This document shows positions 18,609 to 27,854 of a stretch of 64,000 bases of DNA, one piece after another. Origin of the DNA: Bog-473 sp963745665. Its GTDB lineage: Bacteria > Actinomycetota > Acidimicrobiia > Acidimicrobiales > RAAP-2. Every line of letters starts with the position of its first letter. Position 1 is the stretch's first letter. The notes below the pieces were generated by a model. The model saw nothing but the letters and a program-made list of their open reading frames with translations. It searched no databases and was not told where the DNA came from. Location of the stretch: NCBI GenBank assembly GCA_963745665.1, contig CAVUYE010000002.1, positions 248,001 through 312,000 on the forward strand. Direction: 5' to 3'. The position numbers and the translations under genes are program-made.

Positions 18609-20093
18609 TCACGCTCCGAATGAAGCGCGGGCGAAGGTTTCGAGGATCCGGTGATGGGTCTGGCGAGGGAGCTGCCTAGTGCCTGGCTCGCCCAGTGGGG
18701 TGCCGGGACGAGCGGGTGCGCCGGCTAGGAGGTCGGTGAGACCGCCTCGGCTCACCATGAGCAGTCCGTGTGTTGCTCGCGTGCAAGTTACGGCGAGTCG
18801 TCCGAACGCTGAATTAAATTCGTCGAGCTGTGAGGCACCCGAGAGTGGGTGTATGGCGACAGTAATTGCGTTGGTCTGCCCTTGCCAGGAGTCGACGGTT
18901 GAAGAGGTAATGACACCTTCGGGAAGGCCGTGCTTCTCGACGAGGCGATTGACCATGTCGCTGGCGTCATCGACGGCCTGGTTACGGGTGGCCAAGACGG
19001 CGATCAACTTGTGGCCTTGGGGGTCATTCGTGTCGATTGTGATCCGTTCAGTCGGTAGCCCTGCGTCGTCATAGCGGCGTTCATGCAAGGTGAAGCCCTT
19101 AGCCAGGAGCTGGTCGATCCATCGTTCCACCACCTCTAGCATTGGAAGATCAACGTCGGCGGCCTCGGGATCGCGCAGCCCATAGACCTCGACCAGAGTC
19201 GGGATGCCGGTGGCGACTTGCTTCCAAAGCTGGGCAGCGTCACCGCGTAGCCCGGTGGTAGTCAGCGAGCGGTCACCGGGGGCGGCGATGGAATGCAATT
19301 CGTCCCACTCGGCGTAGAACGACCGCCACAGTGGAAGCTGCGGGGCCGTGGGCCGCCAGACGGCAGGGAGCTCGATCGACCAGGTCTTCTTGTCCTTCTC
19401 GTAATAGGTCGGCCACGCCCGGTAAGGGTTGTACCCGCGGTCGCCCCGCCACGGGTTCTGCCCTGGGTCGAGTGGTGGGAGCTGGCCGACGTCCCCGACG
19501 CCAACGGCGATCGGCGCAAGTCGCTCGATTTCCCGATAGCGGTGAAGCGGAAGCTGCCATGCTTCATCGACGAACATCACATCGAACACACGGTCACCGT
19601 TTGTAGCGTTCCCAAGTTGGTCTCGGAGTCGATTGATTGCCCAGCCACCGATTTTGTGCGAGGTGGCGACGATGACCTTTGCCCGGTCTGGAATGGCCTT
19701 CGTTTCGGCGACCACGGTCGTAGCGGCTTTGGTGGTGTCGGGAACGTCGTCGTACCGATCCTTGGCGACGAGGAGGCACACGTCTTTTAGTCCGAGCAGA
19801 TTTCCGAGATCCTCGGCGAGCGGGAAGATCTGTTTATTCGCGAATGCCACCACCGCAACGCGGCTACAGGCCTTGTGGTGCAGGACGTTGGCAACCATGC
19901 GCTTGAGGGTGTATGACTTGCCGGCACCGGCAGCCGCCTTCAACAAGATCCGCTCGACATCGATCTTTTCTGACAGCGTGTCGTTCAGGACTCGAATGGC
20001 GCGGGTGGTGGCGTCGATGTTGCCGGCGGCGGCGTCGGCATGATGGATGGCATCGTCGAAGTTGACAATGGGCTGCTCAAAGACGAGGGCCAT
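18609..20093 (-). CDS. Superfamily-1 (Dna2/UvrD-like) helicase of a nuclease-helicase pair
   Basis: A 494-aa ATPase with Walker A KAAAGAGKSYTLKRM (about residue 53), a Walker B-like VMFVDEAWQLP (about residue 173), motif III VGVGDVGQLPPLDPG and a C-terminal UvrD_C-type end with STVDSWQGQTNAI and LAVTCTRATHGLLMV (motif VI). This is a complete small SF1 helicase core. Its start lies 2 bp after the stop of the upstream gene, so it is almost certainly translated with it. Together they look like a TM0106-style nuclease plus Dna2-like helicase protein split over two genes. I know of no named defence system that this order matches with certainty, though its position among defence genes suggests that role. 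Confidence 0.75.
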   Translation of the reverse strand: MALVFEQPIVNFDDAIHHADAAAGNIDATTRAIRVLNDTLSEKIDVERILLKAAAGAGKSYTLKRMVANVLHHKACSRVAVVAFANKQIFPLAEDLGNLLGLKDVCLLVAKDRYDDVPDTTKAATTVVAETKAIPDRAKVIVATSHKIGGWAINRLRDQLGNATNGDRVFDVMFVDEAWQLPLHRYREIERLAPIAVGVGDVGQLPPLDPGQNPWRGDRGYNPYRAWPTYYEKDKKTWSIELPAVWRPTAPQLPLWRSFYAEWDELHSIAAPGDRSLTTTGLRGDAAQLWKQVATGIPTLVEVYGLRDPEAADVDLPMLEVVERWIDQLLAKGFTLHERRYDDAGLPTERITIDTNDPQGHKLIAVLATRNQAVDDASDMVNRLVEKHGLPEGVITSSTVDSWQGQTNAITVAIHPLSGASQLDEFNSAFGRLAVTCTRATHGLLMVSRGGLTDLLAGAPARPGTPLGEPGTRQLPRQTHHRILETFARASFGA

Positions 20094-20095
20094 CG

Positions 20096-22762
20096 TCAGT
20101 CCAGATCGTCGATGGTGAGGTCCGGGTCGGGCGGGTCAGTGACGCCGCCCGCTTCGTCAGCGGCGGTTGGCGCTTCCTTGGCGGAAACGTCGAACTCATC
20201 CTCGTCAAGAATTGGGGGCCAAGTCTCGGGGTTGAGTTCACCTCTGGCGCGGCGGCCGGCGAGCCAGTCCGCGATCTCGGCTTCGGCCTGCTCGTGCGGC
20301 CGGCAGCAGTACCGGTGGCCGTTGGGGTCATTCGTGTAGCTGTTCTCGTCACAGTCTTTGGAAGGAGCGCTCACCATGTCGGGTTTGGGTCGATCGATCG
20401 CAACCTGATCGTTGTTGGCGAACGTCCTGAACCAGTCCGCGTCCGCCACCACCAATACGGAGTCCTTGTGCACATCTGGAACGTAGGCCGGCTCCCATCG
20501 CAACCCCTTGCCACGGTCGCTTTCCTTGTCGGCCGTAAGCTCGCCGAGGCTCAAATGCCCGAACTTGAAACTCCCCTTCAGGATCTGCATCGAGACTCCA
20601 TCCTCCTCTACGACCGGATGTCCATCGACGTGGAGGGCAACGATGCTTGAGCAATCGCCGATCCGCCGCGATCCGACCTGGACCCGTAGCGGGGTTATGG
20701 ATACAACTGTCGCCAGCGCGACGGCCCGAGTTCCGGCGTCGAGCGCCATGTCGAGCGCTGCCTGGGGGTTGCCGAGCGCTTGCAGCTTCTCGGCGCACGC
20801 GGCGTCGTCATCGAGCATTACGACGTGCATGTTCCTCCAGAACTCGTTGGTTCGGCCGAAGCGAACGAGGTCCGAAGCACGCAACCACAGCCGACGGCGC
20901 CAGACCTCCTGGGCATCCTGTTCTAAGGCTCGGTAGACGGGACGGAGTCGGGACATCTTCAGACCGTTCAACACCACGACGGCGCGCTCGAGAACCGCTT
21001 GCTTGTAGCGGAGCTCATCTCGGACCAGGGTCTCGTAGCGGACTGGGTTCGGTTTCCCACGACCACGCTTTGTGTGTTTGCCACGGCCGGCCTGATGGAT
21101 GGCGTCCGAGCGCGTGTTCGATAGGCGCGCGCCCGGAGTGTGCTCGTTCGCCGCGATGGAATCCGACACGCTTCGATGGTCAAGCGGGCTAGTCGGCGTT
21201 GCCTCCGCCCACTCAACCAGGTAGTCGAGGCGTCCCGCGTCCACCGCAGGCCCACCAGGCACGAGATGGCCCGCGAGCACAACTCGAAGATCCACAATCG
21301 GATAGCGGAGCGTCATGGCCCGAGCCCTATCCGCCTCGAGCAAGAAGCTGACCGCCAATCGGGCCCGCTCCGGAAGCGGCGCCGGTACCTTCGCCGGCTC
21401 GCCGGCGAAGGTGAGCGCCGGACGCTTCATCTCCCGATCGCGTTCCCAACGAAGCCGGCTGGTCTCCACCCCGGCGAGAGAGTCGGCGATCGAGACGAGA
21501 AGGTCTCCGGTTACCGAGTCTGGGACGATCACGTGCACCGGCCCCGGAGCGTCAGGCGAGAGCCGCTCCTGGTCCGACATTGCGCGGTCGATCGCGGCAC
21601 CGAGCAGCTTCATCACCTGGATCCGGGTCTTCGGCGATTGGGGATCTTGGAACACCTCCATGTTCCAGGTCGCGTAGGAACAGTTGGGACGGACTCGGCG
21701 GAGACTGATCCCGTGCACGCCGAGTGCAGCGGAGTCCGCCTTGGCGAGCACCACCTCCACTGTGCCGGGCTCACCAACCGCATCGATCCGGCGCTGGCCG
21801 GTCCACTCCGGCAGGCCGTTGCGCGTCGCTCGAAGCCCGGCAACCACCGATTCGGGCACACCGGTGGGGGCCCTACCGGTACGGAGGAACTCCTCTAAGG
21901 TCGAGCGATGTTCGGGTCGGACGCCGATTTCCATGAGCGGCGCATGAACATCTCCCGACTGGCGTAACTCGCTCCGGCAGTGATTGAACAGAGAGCAGGT
22001 AACGCAGCTCCGTGGGTCGAAGTCCGGGTCGACGTGAGCGACGAAGTCGGCGAACTGTTTCTCCGGAATGGTTTGCCCGTCCAATGTGGCGAGCAGCGCC
22101 TTGCGTTCGTCAGCTCTTGTTCGAACCTCCTGTCGATGGTCGTCGAGGCACTCCACCACGGCCTCGGGTTGCAGGAAGGCATTGCGCGGAACCGCGAGTG
22201 CCCCCCACCGGTGAACCTGCATCCCGACGGGCAGCTGCGTCCACTCCGCAGCCGACTCCGCTCCGAGAGCCACTTGCAGGAACCCCTTCAACATGCGCTG
22301 GTCGTCTATCCGTGATCGGACCCGCTCGTAATCCTTGGCATCCCCCATGATCAGCCATGAACCTTCAATCAGATCAGGATCAGCGTCGGCAGGCCGAGCT
22401 ATCACGATGGCGAAGTCGGGCTTGACGGGCGTGGCGCCTGCCTCTGCTTCCATACCCGCGAAGGGGACTGCGAGGCCAGTGATGATCGTCGCTTCACCGT
22501 GGTCCACCGCTCGACGATGTGCCTCGATCAGAGTCGACGCGGTGGTGGCCACATCCACACGAGCATCAGCGCGGCGGACTCCGGTGGGGCGGTCGAGCTG
22601 CAGCGCGCCCACTGCGGCGGTCAGGAGCTGGGAGACGAACCGTTCATCTCGCACAAGCCGTTCGAAGGTCATCGCCCTCATCCATCGCGCTTCTGGGATG
22701 CCGGCCGACGAGTCGGGATTTCCAAGAAGCTCGGCCAGCTTCCGCCGGCTCACACCCGTCAC
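20096..22762 (-). CDS. RecB/Cas4-like PD-(D/E)XK protein with cysteine clusters
   Basis: A large protein (888 aa from the GTG at 22762; the frame stays open to a TTG at 22912 and a second GTG lies at 22753). A nuclease-like core is suggested by KPDFAIVIARP followed by WLIMGDAKDYERVRSRIDDQ, giving D and DxK residues with a following helix carrying Q. About 100 residues later CVTCSLFNHC resembles the cysteines that bind an iron-sulphur cluster in Cas4, AddB and Dna2. A second group, CDENSYTNDPNGHRYCC, lies near the C-terminus, before a very acidic tail. The middle is unrecognised. It is coupled to the downstream SF1 helicase gene. Inferred role: DNA end processing or restriction by a nuclease-helicase complex. 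Confidence 0.65.
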   Translation of the reverse strand: MTGVSRRKLAELLGNPDSSAGIPEARWMRAMTFERLVRDERFVSQLLTAAVGALQLDRPTGVRRADARVDVATTASTLIEAHRRAVDHGEATIITGLAVPFAGMEAEAGATPVKPDFAIVIARPADADPDLIEGSWLIMGDAKDYERVRSRIDDQRMLKGFLQVALGAESAAEWTQLPVGMQVHRWGALAVPRNAFLQPEAVVECLDDHRQEVRTRADERKALLATLDGQTIPEKQFADFVAHVDPDFDPRSCVTCSLFNHCRSELRQSGDVHAPLMEIGVRPEHRSTLEEFLRTGRAPTGVPESVVAGLRATRNGLPEWTGQRRIDAVGEPGTVEVVLAKADSAALGVHGISLRRVRPNCSYATWNMEVFQDPQSPKTRIQVMKLLGAAIDRAMSDQERLSPDAPGPVHVIVPDSVTGDLLVSIADSLAGVETSRLRWERDREMKRPALTFAGEPAKVPAPLPERARLAVSFLLEADRARAMTLRYPIVDLRVVLAGHLVPGGPAVDAGRLDYLVEWAEATPTSPLDHRSVSDSIAANEHTPGARLSNTRSDAIHQAGRGKHTKRGRGKPNPVRYETLVRDELRYKQAVLERAVVVLNGLKMSRLRPVYRALEQDAQEVWRRRLWLRASDLVRFGRTNEFWRNMHVVMLDDDAACAEKLQALGNPQAALDMALDAGTRAVALATVVSITPLRVQVGSRRIGDCSSIVALHVDGHPVVEEDGVSMQILKGSFKFGHLSLGELTADKESDRGKGLRWEPAYVPDVHKDSVLVVADADWFRTFANNDQVAIDRPKPDMVSAPSKDCDENSYTNDPNGHRYCCRPHEQAEAEIADWLAGRRARGELNPETWPPILDEDEFDVSAKEAPTAADEAGGVTDPPDPDLTIDDLD

Positions 22763-22972
22763 CAATGGATCGGTATGTCGATGGCGGGCGCAATTCGCAT
22801 GTGCCGACGCGGCGACTGCGCTGCTACCTCCACCCGTGCTCAGTGAACCCAATCGAACCCCCTGATTGCCTCCGGCACAAGCCGGGCCTAAGGATGGTAC
22901 TGGGACGGTCAAGGGTTCGCGAAATGTGCTGTGCCGTAAAGTCAGCCGACATCACAGAAAGAGGATTCTCAG

Positions 22973-23743
22973 ATGGCTGGTGTAAGAAAGCCGAGTCCGT
23001 TGGAGGCATTCGAGCTCAATATCGGCGATGCCGAGTGGCTCCTCGATACCGCTCGAGTGCTTGAAAATCGGCGACTTCGCCGACTTCGCGCTGAATTACG
23101 AGACAAGCTGGGAGAGGCACTTCGAGTTCCGAGCAAAGATTGGGCCAAGATTGATGCTATCGAGAGCGACGATCTATTTATCGTCCTGAAGCCCGGAGCA
23201 GCTGTCGGAAGAGACCACGTCAGTGATCTTGCACCCCTTTTTCGGCAGTCAATCGTTATTGCAGCTGCTGCCGTCGAAACCTACGTGGCAGACGCTGTCA
23301 GCCATCGAATCGGCAGGGTGTTATACGACGGAGCTGTTCTCCCGCGGTACCTCAAGGATCTGACTATCACGATCGATGATTGGAAGGCAATCGAGGACAA
23401 CTACACAAGGCGTCGTCGTGGGTTGGTTGAAGTCTGTCTGAGGACGCGCATTGCCGAGCTTGCTAGTCCTGACCCAGACGTAATCGGAAAGCTCCTCTCG
23501 ATGATCAGAATCGATAGCTGGGCAAGGTCAATCGACAGCGAGCGGGATGCTCGTCGGGGTACAACGCATTCGCAGTTGAAGGAATTGGCAACTCGCCGTA
23601 ATGCAATCGCGCACAGTGGCGATCGGAAAGGCAGGGGAAGGGCGCCAATTGATTTCGAGACCGCCCAGAACCATATTGAGAATGCTCGATCAATCATCGA
23701 GGCTCTCGACAATGTGCTCGGTGCTCCGGGACCCGAAGAATGA
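22973..23743 (+). CDS. HEPN-domain RNase-like protein
   Basis: A 256-aa mostly helical protein. The C-terminal part contains ATRRNAIAHSGDR, which fits the R-x4-H catalytic motif of HEPN ribonucleases with the usual N after R. An upstream helix, QSIVIAAAAVETYVADAVSHR, matches the first long helix of the RiboL-PSP/MAE-type HEPN group. Such proteins act as RNA-cutting toxins or effectors in phage defence and toxin-antitoxin pairs. The ATG at 22973 follows a purine-rich site (agaaagagga). The gene is divergent from the nuclease-helicase pair and is followed after 93 bp by a macro-like/SIR2 gene on the same strand, suggesting a two-gene module. Confidence 0.75.
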   Translation: MAGVRKPSPLEAFELNIGDAEWLLDTARVLENRRLRRLRAELRDKLGEALRVPSKDWAKIDAIESDDLFIVLKPGAAVGRDHVSDLAPLFRQSIVIAAAAVETYVADAVSHRIGRVLYDGAVLPRYLKDLTITIDDWKAIEDNYTRRRRGLVEVCLRTRIAELASPDPDVIGKLLSMIRIDSWARSIDSERDARRGTTHSQLKELATRRNAIAHSGDRKGRGRAPIDFETAQNHIENARSIIEALDNVLGAPGPEE

Positions 23744-23836
23744 GTGGGTGTTGCTTGCTGCTGGGTGAATTGTCACCGGCGAGTCCGGTCTGATCGTGTG
23801 TTCCAGTCGGACGTCTGTAACGCCTGAACCACTGTC

Positions 23837-25495
23837 GTGACCGGCCACCTCTACATCGTCGACGGCGATATCACAAAACTCTCGTGTGATGCCTGGATGC
23901 TGCCGACGGATAATCGATTCAAAATTACAGATTCGTTTGCGGCCGCCGCAGGTCTTAATGAAGCGGGTTTCCTCCAACAGCCAGTCTGGAAGGAAGGGGA
24001 GTCCTTCCGTCAGTTGAATCGGCGCCGTAACCGCGGCGAGCCGCAGATTTGGCTAGGAAAAATTGGCGGCTCTGAGGACACACCTGCAGGGAAGTTTGCT
24101 CAGCTAGCCGACGAGTTCATCGGCACGGCGGCCGCTGCTGTCGAATCGACTGCCAGAGGTGGTCGGCAGCTCCCTCTCTTCGCGGTGAACTTGGTGGGAT
24201 CCGGTCATGGAGGCGGTGCAAGAAGGAAAGGCGAGCTTTGCAGAGCTCTTGTGCCCACCCTTGGTGACGCAGCCGTGAAAAACGGCGTCGACGTCGCCTT
24301 GGTGACGTGGGGACGAGCTGCTTATTCCGCTGCGCAGAGGATCCGACGGACTCTTGTGGAAGGTCCAGACCCAACATGGTCAAGAGACGCGCGGTGGGAG
24401 GTCGGACCTAGTACGGGGAAGCTGTTCTTAATGGCCGATCAGCTTGCAGCGGCAGTACAAGCTGGCAACCTTGTTTTGTTCTTCGGCGCAGGTGTCAGCG
24501 TCGACGCGGGCATCCCGGCTTGGCAGTCGCTATTGGACCACATTGCGACCGTTGATGCAGGCATAGGAGACGAGCTCACTGAGCTAAGACGACTCGATCT
24601 GCGTGATCAAGCCGCTATCCTACGCGCTCGACTCGCGTTGAAGGGAAAGGACCTCGGCCAGGTGATCGCTGATCACGTCAAGGCTGCGAGGTATTCGCTT
24701 GCTCATAGTCTGCTCGCCTCGCTGCAGGTACGAGAGGCCGTGACGACCAACTACGACAATCTCTTCGAGGTGGCTGTACGAGATCGAGGAGACGATTCTG
24801 CGAGCCTGACCGTTCTACCCGGTAAACCCGTCCCTGCCGGTGAATCGTGGCTGCTCAAGTTGCACGGGAGCATCGATGACCACGAAAGCATCGTGGCAAC
24901 CAGAGACGACTATTTAGGAATAGCCACCCGACGCGGAGCCCTCCTCGGCCTCGTGCAGGCGATGCTTCTTACCAGGCAAATGCTCTTCGTCGGATACTCG
25001 CTGACCGATGACGATTTTCACTCCATTGTCAATGATGTCCGCATGGCGGCTCCTCCTGATCACAATCTCGGAATCGCTCTCACTTTGTTCCAGAACGACT
25101 TCTTTGAGGAACTGTGGGAGGGCAACATCGACGTTGTGTCAGTGTCGAATGCAAACTCGGATCCTACTGAGGAAGACATTTCGGAGGCCTCTCGACGAGC
25201 TCTGATCTTCTTGGACTACCTTGCATATGCCTCGGCAGACCTTCACAACTACCTCCTTCGACCTGAATACGGTGACATCAAAAGGCCGCACAGTGAAGAT
25301 GTCTTTCGGGGGGATGCCGAAGACGATCTCGCTTCGTTGCTGCGTCGCCTCATTGACGGGTCGGATTCCACGTTGGCTCGGAAGGCTCCGGGATGGCAAC
25401 GAGTGGAGATGCTCCTCAGCGAGTTCGGGTGGTCACCTCCGGACAGTCAAAGAGCTGACCCGAAAAGCGGACAAGCGCGAACCGGTCAGGAATAG
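23837..25495 (+). CDS. Macro-like/SIR2 fusion protein, predicted NADase effector
   Basis: A 552-aa protein with two domains. Residues 1-175 resemble a macro domain: YIVDGDITKLSCDAWMLPTD at the start, then FAVNLVGSGHGGGARRKGEL for the phosphate-binding loop and VDVALVTWG. Residues 205-430 form a SIR2 domain: LVLFFGAGVSVDAGIPAW (NAD-binding loop), VTTNYDNLFE (catalytic N region), LLKLHGSIDD (catalytic H) and MLFVGYSLTDDDF. In defence SIR2 proteins such as ThsA and DSR the domain hydrolyses NAD+ to abort infection; macro domains bind ADP-ribose-type ligands, so this one could be a sensor. It starts at GTG 23837 with a weak ribosome binding site. The last 120 residues are unrecognised. Confidence 0.8.
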   Translation: MTGHLYIVDGDITKLSCDAWMLPTDNRFKITDSFAAAAGLNEAGFLQQPVWKEGESFRQLNRRRNRGEPQIWLGKIGGSEDTPAGKFAQLADEFIGTAAAAVESTARGGRQLPLFAVNLVGSGHGGGARRKGELCRALVPTLGDAAVKNGVDVALVTWGRAAYSAAQRIRRTLVEGPDPTWSRDARWEVGPSTGKLFLMADQLAAAVQAGNLVLFFGAGVSVDAGIPAWQSLLDHIATVDAGIGDELTELRRLDLRDQAAILRARLALKGKDLGQVIADHVKAARYSLAHSLLASLQVREAVTTNYDNLFEVAVRDRGDDSASLTVLPGKPVPAGESWLLKLHGSIDDHESIVATRDDYLGIATRRGALLGLVQAMLLTRQMLFVGYSLTDDDFHSIVNDVRMAAPPDHNLGIALTLFQNDFFEELWEGNIDVVSVSNANSDPTEEDISEASRRALIFLDYLAYASADLHNYLLRPEYGDIKRPHSEDVFRGDAEDDLASLLRRLIDGSDSTLARKAPGWQRVEMLLSEFGWSPPDSQRADPKSGQARTGQE

Positions 25496-25512
25496 GAGCG
25501 TCCCATGATGCA

Positions 25513-26769
25513 TCATACCAACCACCACTCGCCGTCCTCTTCCTGCGTCACGTTCTCGAAGAGATCAGCGAACCGGTCGGCTCCGAACGAGTGGATCGGG
25601 ACGAGCCGACACGGATCGATCGCCGCGGCCAGTCGCTTGAGGTCCGGCACCGAGGCGTGGCCCGAGGTGTGATGCTGCGCCATCGGGATGCCTTGATCCG
25701 CCAAGAATGCCTTCAAGCGGTCGCCTGACGGCTCGGCCAGGTACCCGTTCCACATAGTCCAGATCAGCCCCGCCCCCTCGAGGGCACCGGCCTTTGTCAA
25801 AGCCGGTGCGCTTACCATCGAGAACATCATGACCAGCTCGGAGCGGTGGCGTGCGATGTAGTCCTCGTAGACCCGGAATGGGCGGATCGCCTCCACCCGG
25901 TCGAACGCCTCTGCGTTCTTGACGGTGACGCGTTGGCGGATCGGCACGTACACGTGGACCCGTGGCCACGCCGGACCTGGCTGGGGAATATTCGGATTGC
26001 CGGTGGCCCGGGCGATGCTCGCGCCATAGAGGTCGACGACGAGGTCGCGTTCTGACTGCAGGGTGGCCCGGTAGATCGTGACCAGTCGGTCGATGTTCTG
26101 CGCCGACGACATGGCGAGCACGAGGCCGTCGGTTTCCTGCATTGTGCGAGCCATGGCGCGCTCGACGTCTGACTCGGACTCGGTGTGACCATCACCATGT
26201 CCAGAGCCCTCGGGCCGAATGTTGGTTCCCTCCATCAAGAGCACGTCGACGTCCGAGGGTGGGTCCCGTAGGAGCTCGTCGAAGAGATCCGCCTTGCGGC
26301 CATGGCCCCTGATATCGCCCGTATAGAACAACTTGCGCCCGTCGCCCTCGACCAGGAGCGAGTAGGCGTCGAAAGCGCTGTGGTCGTTTAGGTACGGCGT
26401 GATCCGGAACGGGCCGAGCTCGAACGGCACTCGGTGTTCGAGAAAGCCCGACGGAGCGATGTCGAGCCCCTGCGTCCAGAAGTCGGCCTCGGCCAGGATC
26501 CGGTGCGTCGCCGCTCCCATGTAGATCGGCACCTGCGGGTCGATCTGGCTGACCAGCCCCCAGTGGTCCTGATGGGCGTGGGTGATGATCACGCCGAGTA
26601 GCGACGGATCAGCCTCGATGAACCCCGGAACGTCGGGAAGGGCCACCGCCTCGCCCCACCCCGCCGACAGCGGCTTGCCGACATCGAGGACCAACCGCAT
26701 GCCGCGGGACTCGACCTCGACGCAGCTGCCGCCGATCTCATGCGCACCCCGGTGGATCTTGACCCTCAC
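25513..26769 (-). CDS. MBL-fold metallo-hydrolase, RNase J/beta-CASP-like
   Basis: A 418-aa metallo-beta-lactamase-fold hydrolase. The zinc-binding motif HAHQDHWG follows VIITH near residue 67, and later metal ligands appear in LFYTGDIRGHGRK and near PIHSFGADRF at the C-terminus, a pattern of RNase J-like RNA exonucleases. It begins with MRVKIHRGAHEIGGSCVEVE, also typical of RNase J-like proteins. At 418 aa it is shorter than housekeeping RNase J (about 550 aa). Its start overlaps the stop of the ARPP-1 gene by four bases (ATGA), so it is the last gene of that operon. It converges with the SIR2 gene. Likely substrate is RNA, but this is inferred. Confidence 0.75.
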   Translation of the reverse strand: MRVKIHRGAHEIGGSCVEVESRGMRLVLDVGKPLSAGWGEAVALPDVPGFIEADPSLLGVIITHAHQDHWGLVSQIDPQVPIYMGAATHRILAEADFWTQGLDIAPSGFLEHRVPFELGPFRITPYLNDHSAFDAYSLLVEGDGRKLFYTGDIRGHGRKADLFDELLRDPPSDVDVLLMEGTNIRPEGSGHGDGHTESESDVERAMARTMQETDGLVLAMSSAQNIDRLVTIYRATLQSERDLVVDLYGASIARATGNPNIPQPGPAWPRVHVYVPIRQRVTVKNAEAFDRVEAIRPFRVYEDYIARHRSELVMMFSMVSAPALTKAGALEGAGLIWTMWNGYLAEPSGDRLKAFLADQGIPMAQHHTSGHASVPDLKRLAAAIDPCRLVPIHSFGADRFADLFENVTQEEDGEWWLV

Positions 26770-27677
26770 GCATCACCCGCATCGAAGGGAGCGGGGTACG
26801 CGGCGAGATGGACCAAGTGGTCTTCGTGCGACAGACCCACGCCGGCCACCCGGCCCCGCAGCAACACCTCGTCGCCCAGGCCGACGCCCTTGCCGGTCTC
26901 GCGAGCGCTGGCTTCCACCTGGGACAGGAACAACTCGATGGCTGTCATCGAATCGCCACTCGTCAGCTCGGTCGCATCATCGAGCGCGTGACCGGCCACG
27001 ATCGCCCGGAGATATTGGTCGAGCGTCGACTCGCAGTCGAAGACGTCGAGGCCCACGACCTGGTCCCCGACGGCGCACACCACGCCTACTTGGTTCGGCT
27101 GCGTTTTGATCTCGTCGAGTTGCTCTGAGATGCGCTCCTCAACTTCCGCCTGGATGTCGTCGAGAGCACTCGTGCCCGATGTGACACCGTGGGCCAAGGA
27201 TTGGCGGTCGACCTCCTGCCACACGAGACCCTGGTCCGACTGGCGCGCCGACGCGTCGGCGGACCTCGGCTCCAGGTAAGCTGTCTTCGTCGCACGCAGC
27301 GACCCTGGGGCGTGTTTGTTCTTCCCGGTCATGCTACGTCGTGAGCCCCAGCGGCCAGCTTCGACGCACGAAACGGGGACCACGGTGCGGGCGAGAGGAG
27401 GGCACAGCACGGTGACGTTCATCGTGCGGTTCTGATCCCCACCGATCAGCATCTCTCCTTCGACCAGGAGCACCGGAACGTCGGCAAGGTTCGTGATCGC
27501 AAGCCACGGCACCTCGGGTGGGTCGAGCTCGCTCACCTGGAGCAGGCCCGCGCCGAACGCCTCGGGCCCAGTGAGGTACGCCGGTGCTCGGAATTCCCGG
27601 CCGATGAGCGGGAAGACGGTGAGTCCCCCGACCGTGGTGCGCTCGCCCACTTCGACTTCGAAATCCAACAGCTTCAT
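26766..27677 (-). CDS. ARPP-1 domain protein
   Basis: A 303-aa protein matching the ARPP-1 family, named for its association with ADP-ribosylglycohydrolase (ARG) and rhodanese-phosphatase proteins. Seen features: VFPLIGREFRAPAYLTGPEA near the start, NLADVPVLLVEGEMLIGGDQ, then RTMNVTVLCPP and VPVSCVEAGRW, and later GVVCAVGDQVVGLDVFDC. The same locus has an ARG/phosphatase fusion at 31804-33291, so the genomic association that named the family is present here. The biochemical role is unknown. The upstream region carries a perfect inverted repeat at 27728-27745. Translation is coupled to the MBL hydrolase. Confidence 0.75.
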   Translation of the reverse strand: MKLLDFEVEVGERTTVGGLTVFPLIGREFRAPAYLTGPEAFGAGLLQVSELDPPEVPWLAITNLADVPVLLVEGEMLIGGDQNRTMNVTVLCPPLARTVVPVSCVEAGRWGSRRSMTGKNKHAPGSLRATKTAYLEPRSADASARQSDQGLVWQEVDRQSLAHGVTSGTSALDDIQAEVEERISEQLDEIKTQPNQVGVVCAVGDQVVGLDVFDCESTLDQYLRAIVAGHALDDATELTSGDSMTAIELFLSQVEASARETGKGVGLGDEVLLRGRVAGVGLSHEDHLVHLAAYPAPFDAGDA

Positions 27678-27727
27678 ATCTGGTCCCTTCCTCGTTCGTC
27701 GGAACCAGTGTGCAGCGGGGGTGTGAC

Positions 27728-27745
27728 AGTTACATGCGTGTAACT
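27728..27745. promoter_or_regulatory. Perfect inverted repeat upstream of the ARPP-1 gene
   Basis: AGTTACA-TGCG-TGTAACT: two 7-bp arms with a 4-bp spacer, about 50 bp upstream of the ARPP-1 start in AT-richer DNA. The size and position fit a dimeric repressor or activator site. The RpiR-type regulator in the same locus is a candidate binder, but that is inference. Confidence 0.45.
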
Positions 27746-27854
27746 TGAAATTTACGCAATGAACTGGGGTGGAGTGGCGACTCTACGCATCGGACTCCCG
27801 CTGGAAGCCGCCGCGACAGTTGTGGCTCAACCCTGAGCGGCGGCATCAGCCACT

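Noticed and set aside
23837..25495. Calling the SIR2 gene a Thoeris ThsA
   Set aside because: No TIR-domain ThsB is nearby and the extra domain is N-terminal and macro-like; only the SIR2 part is shared.
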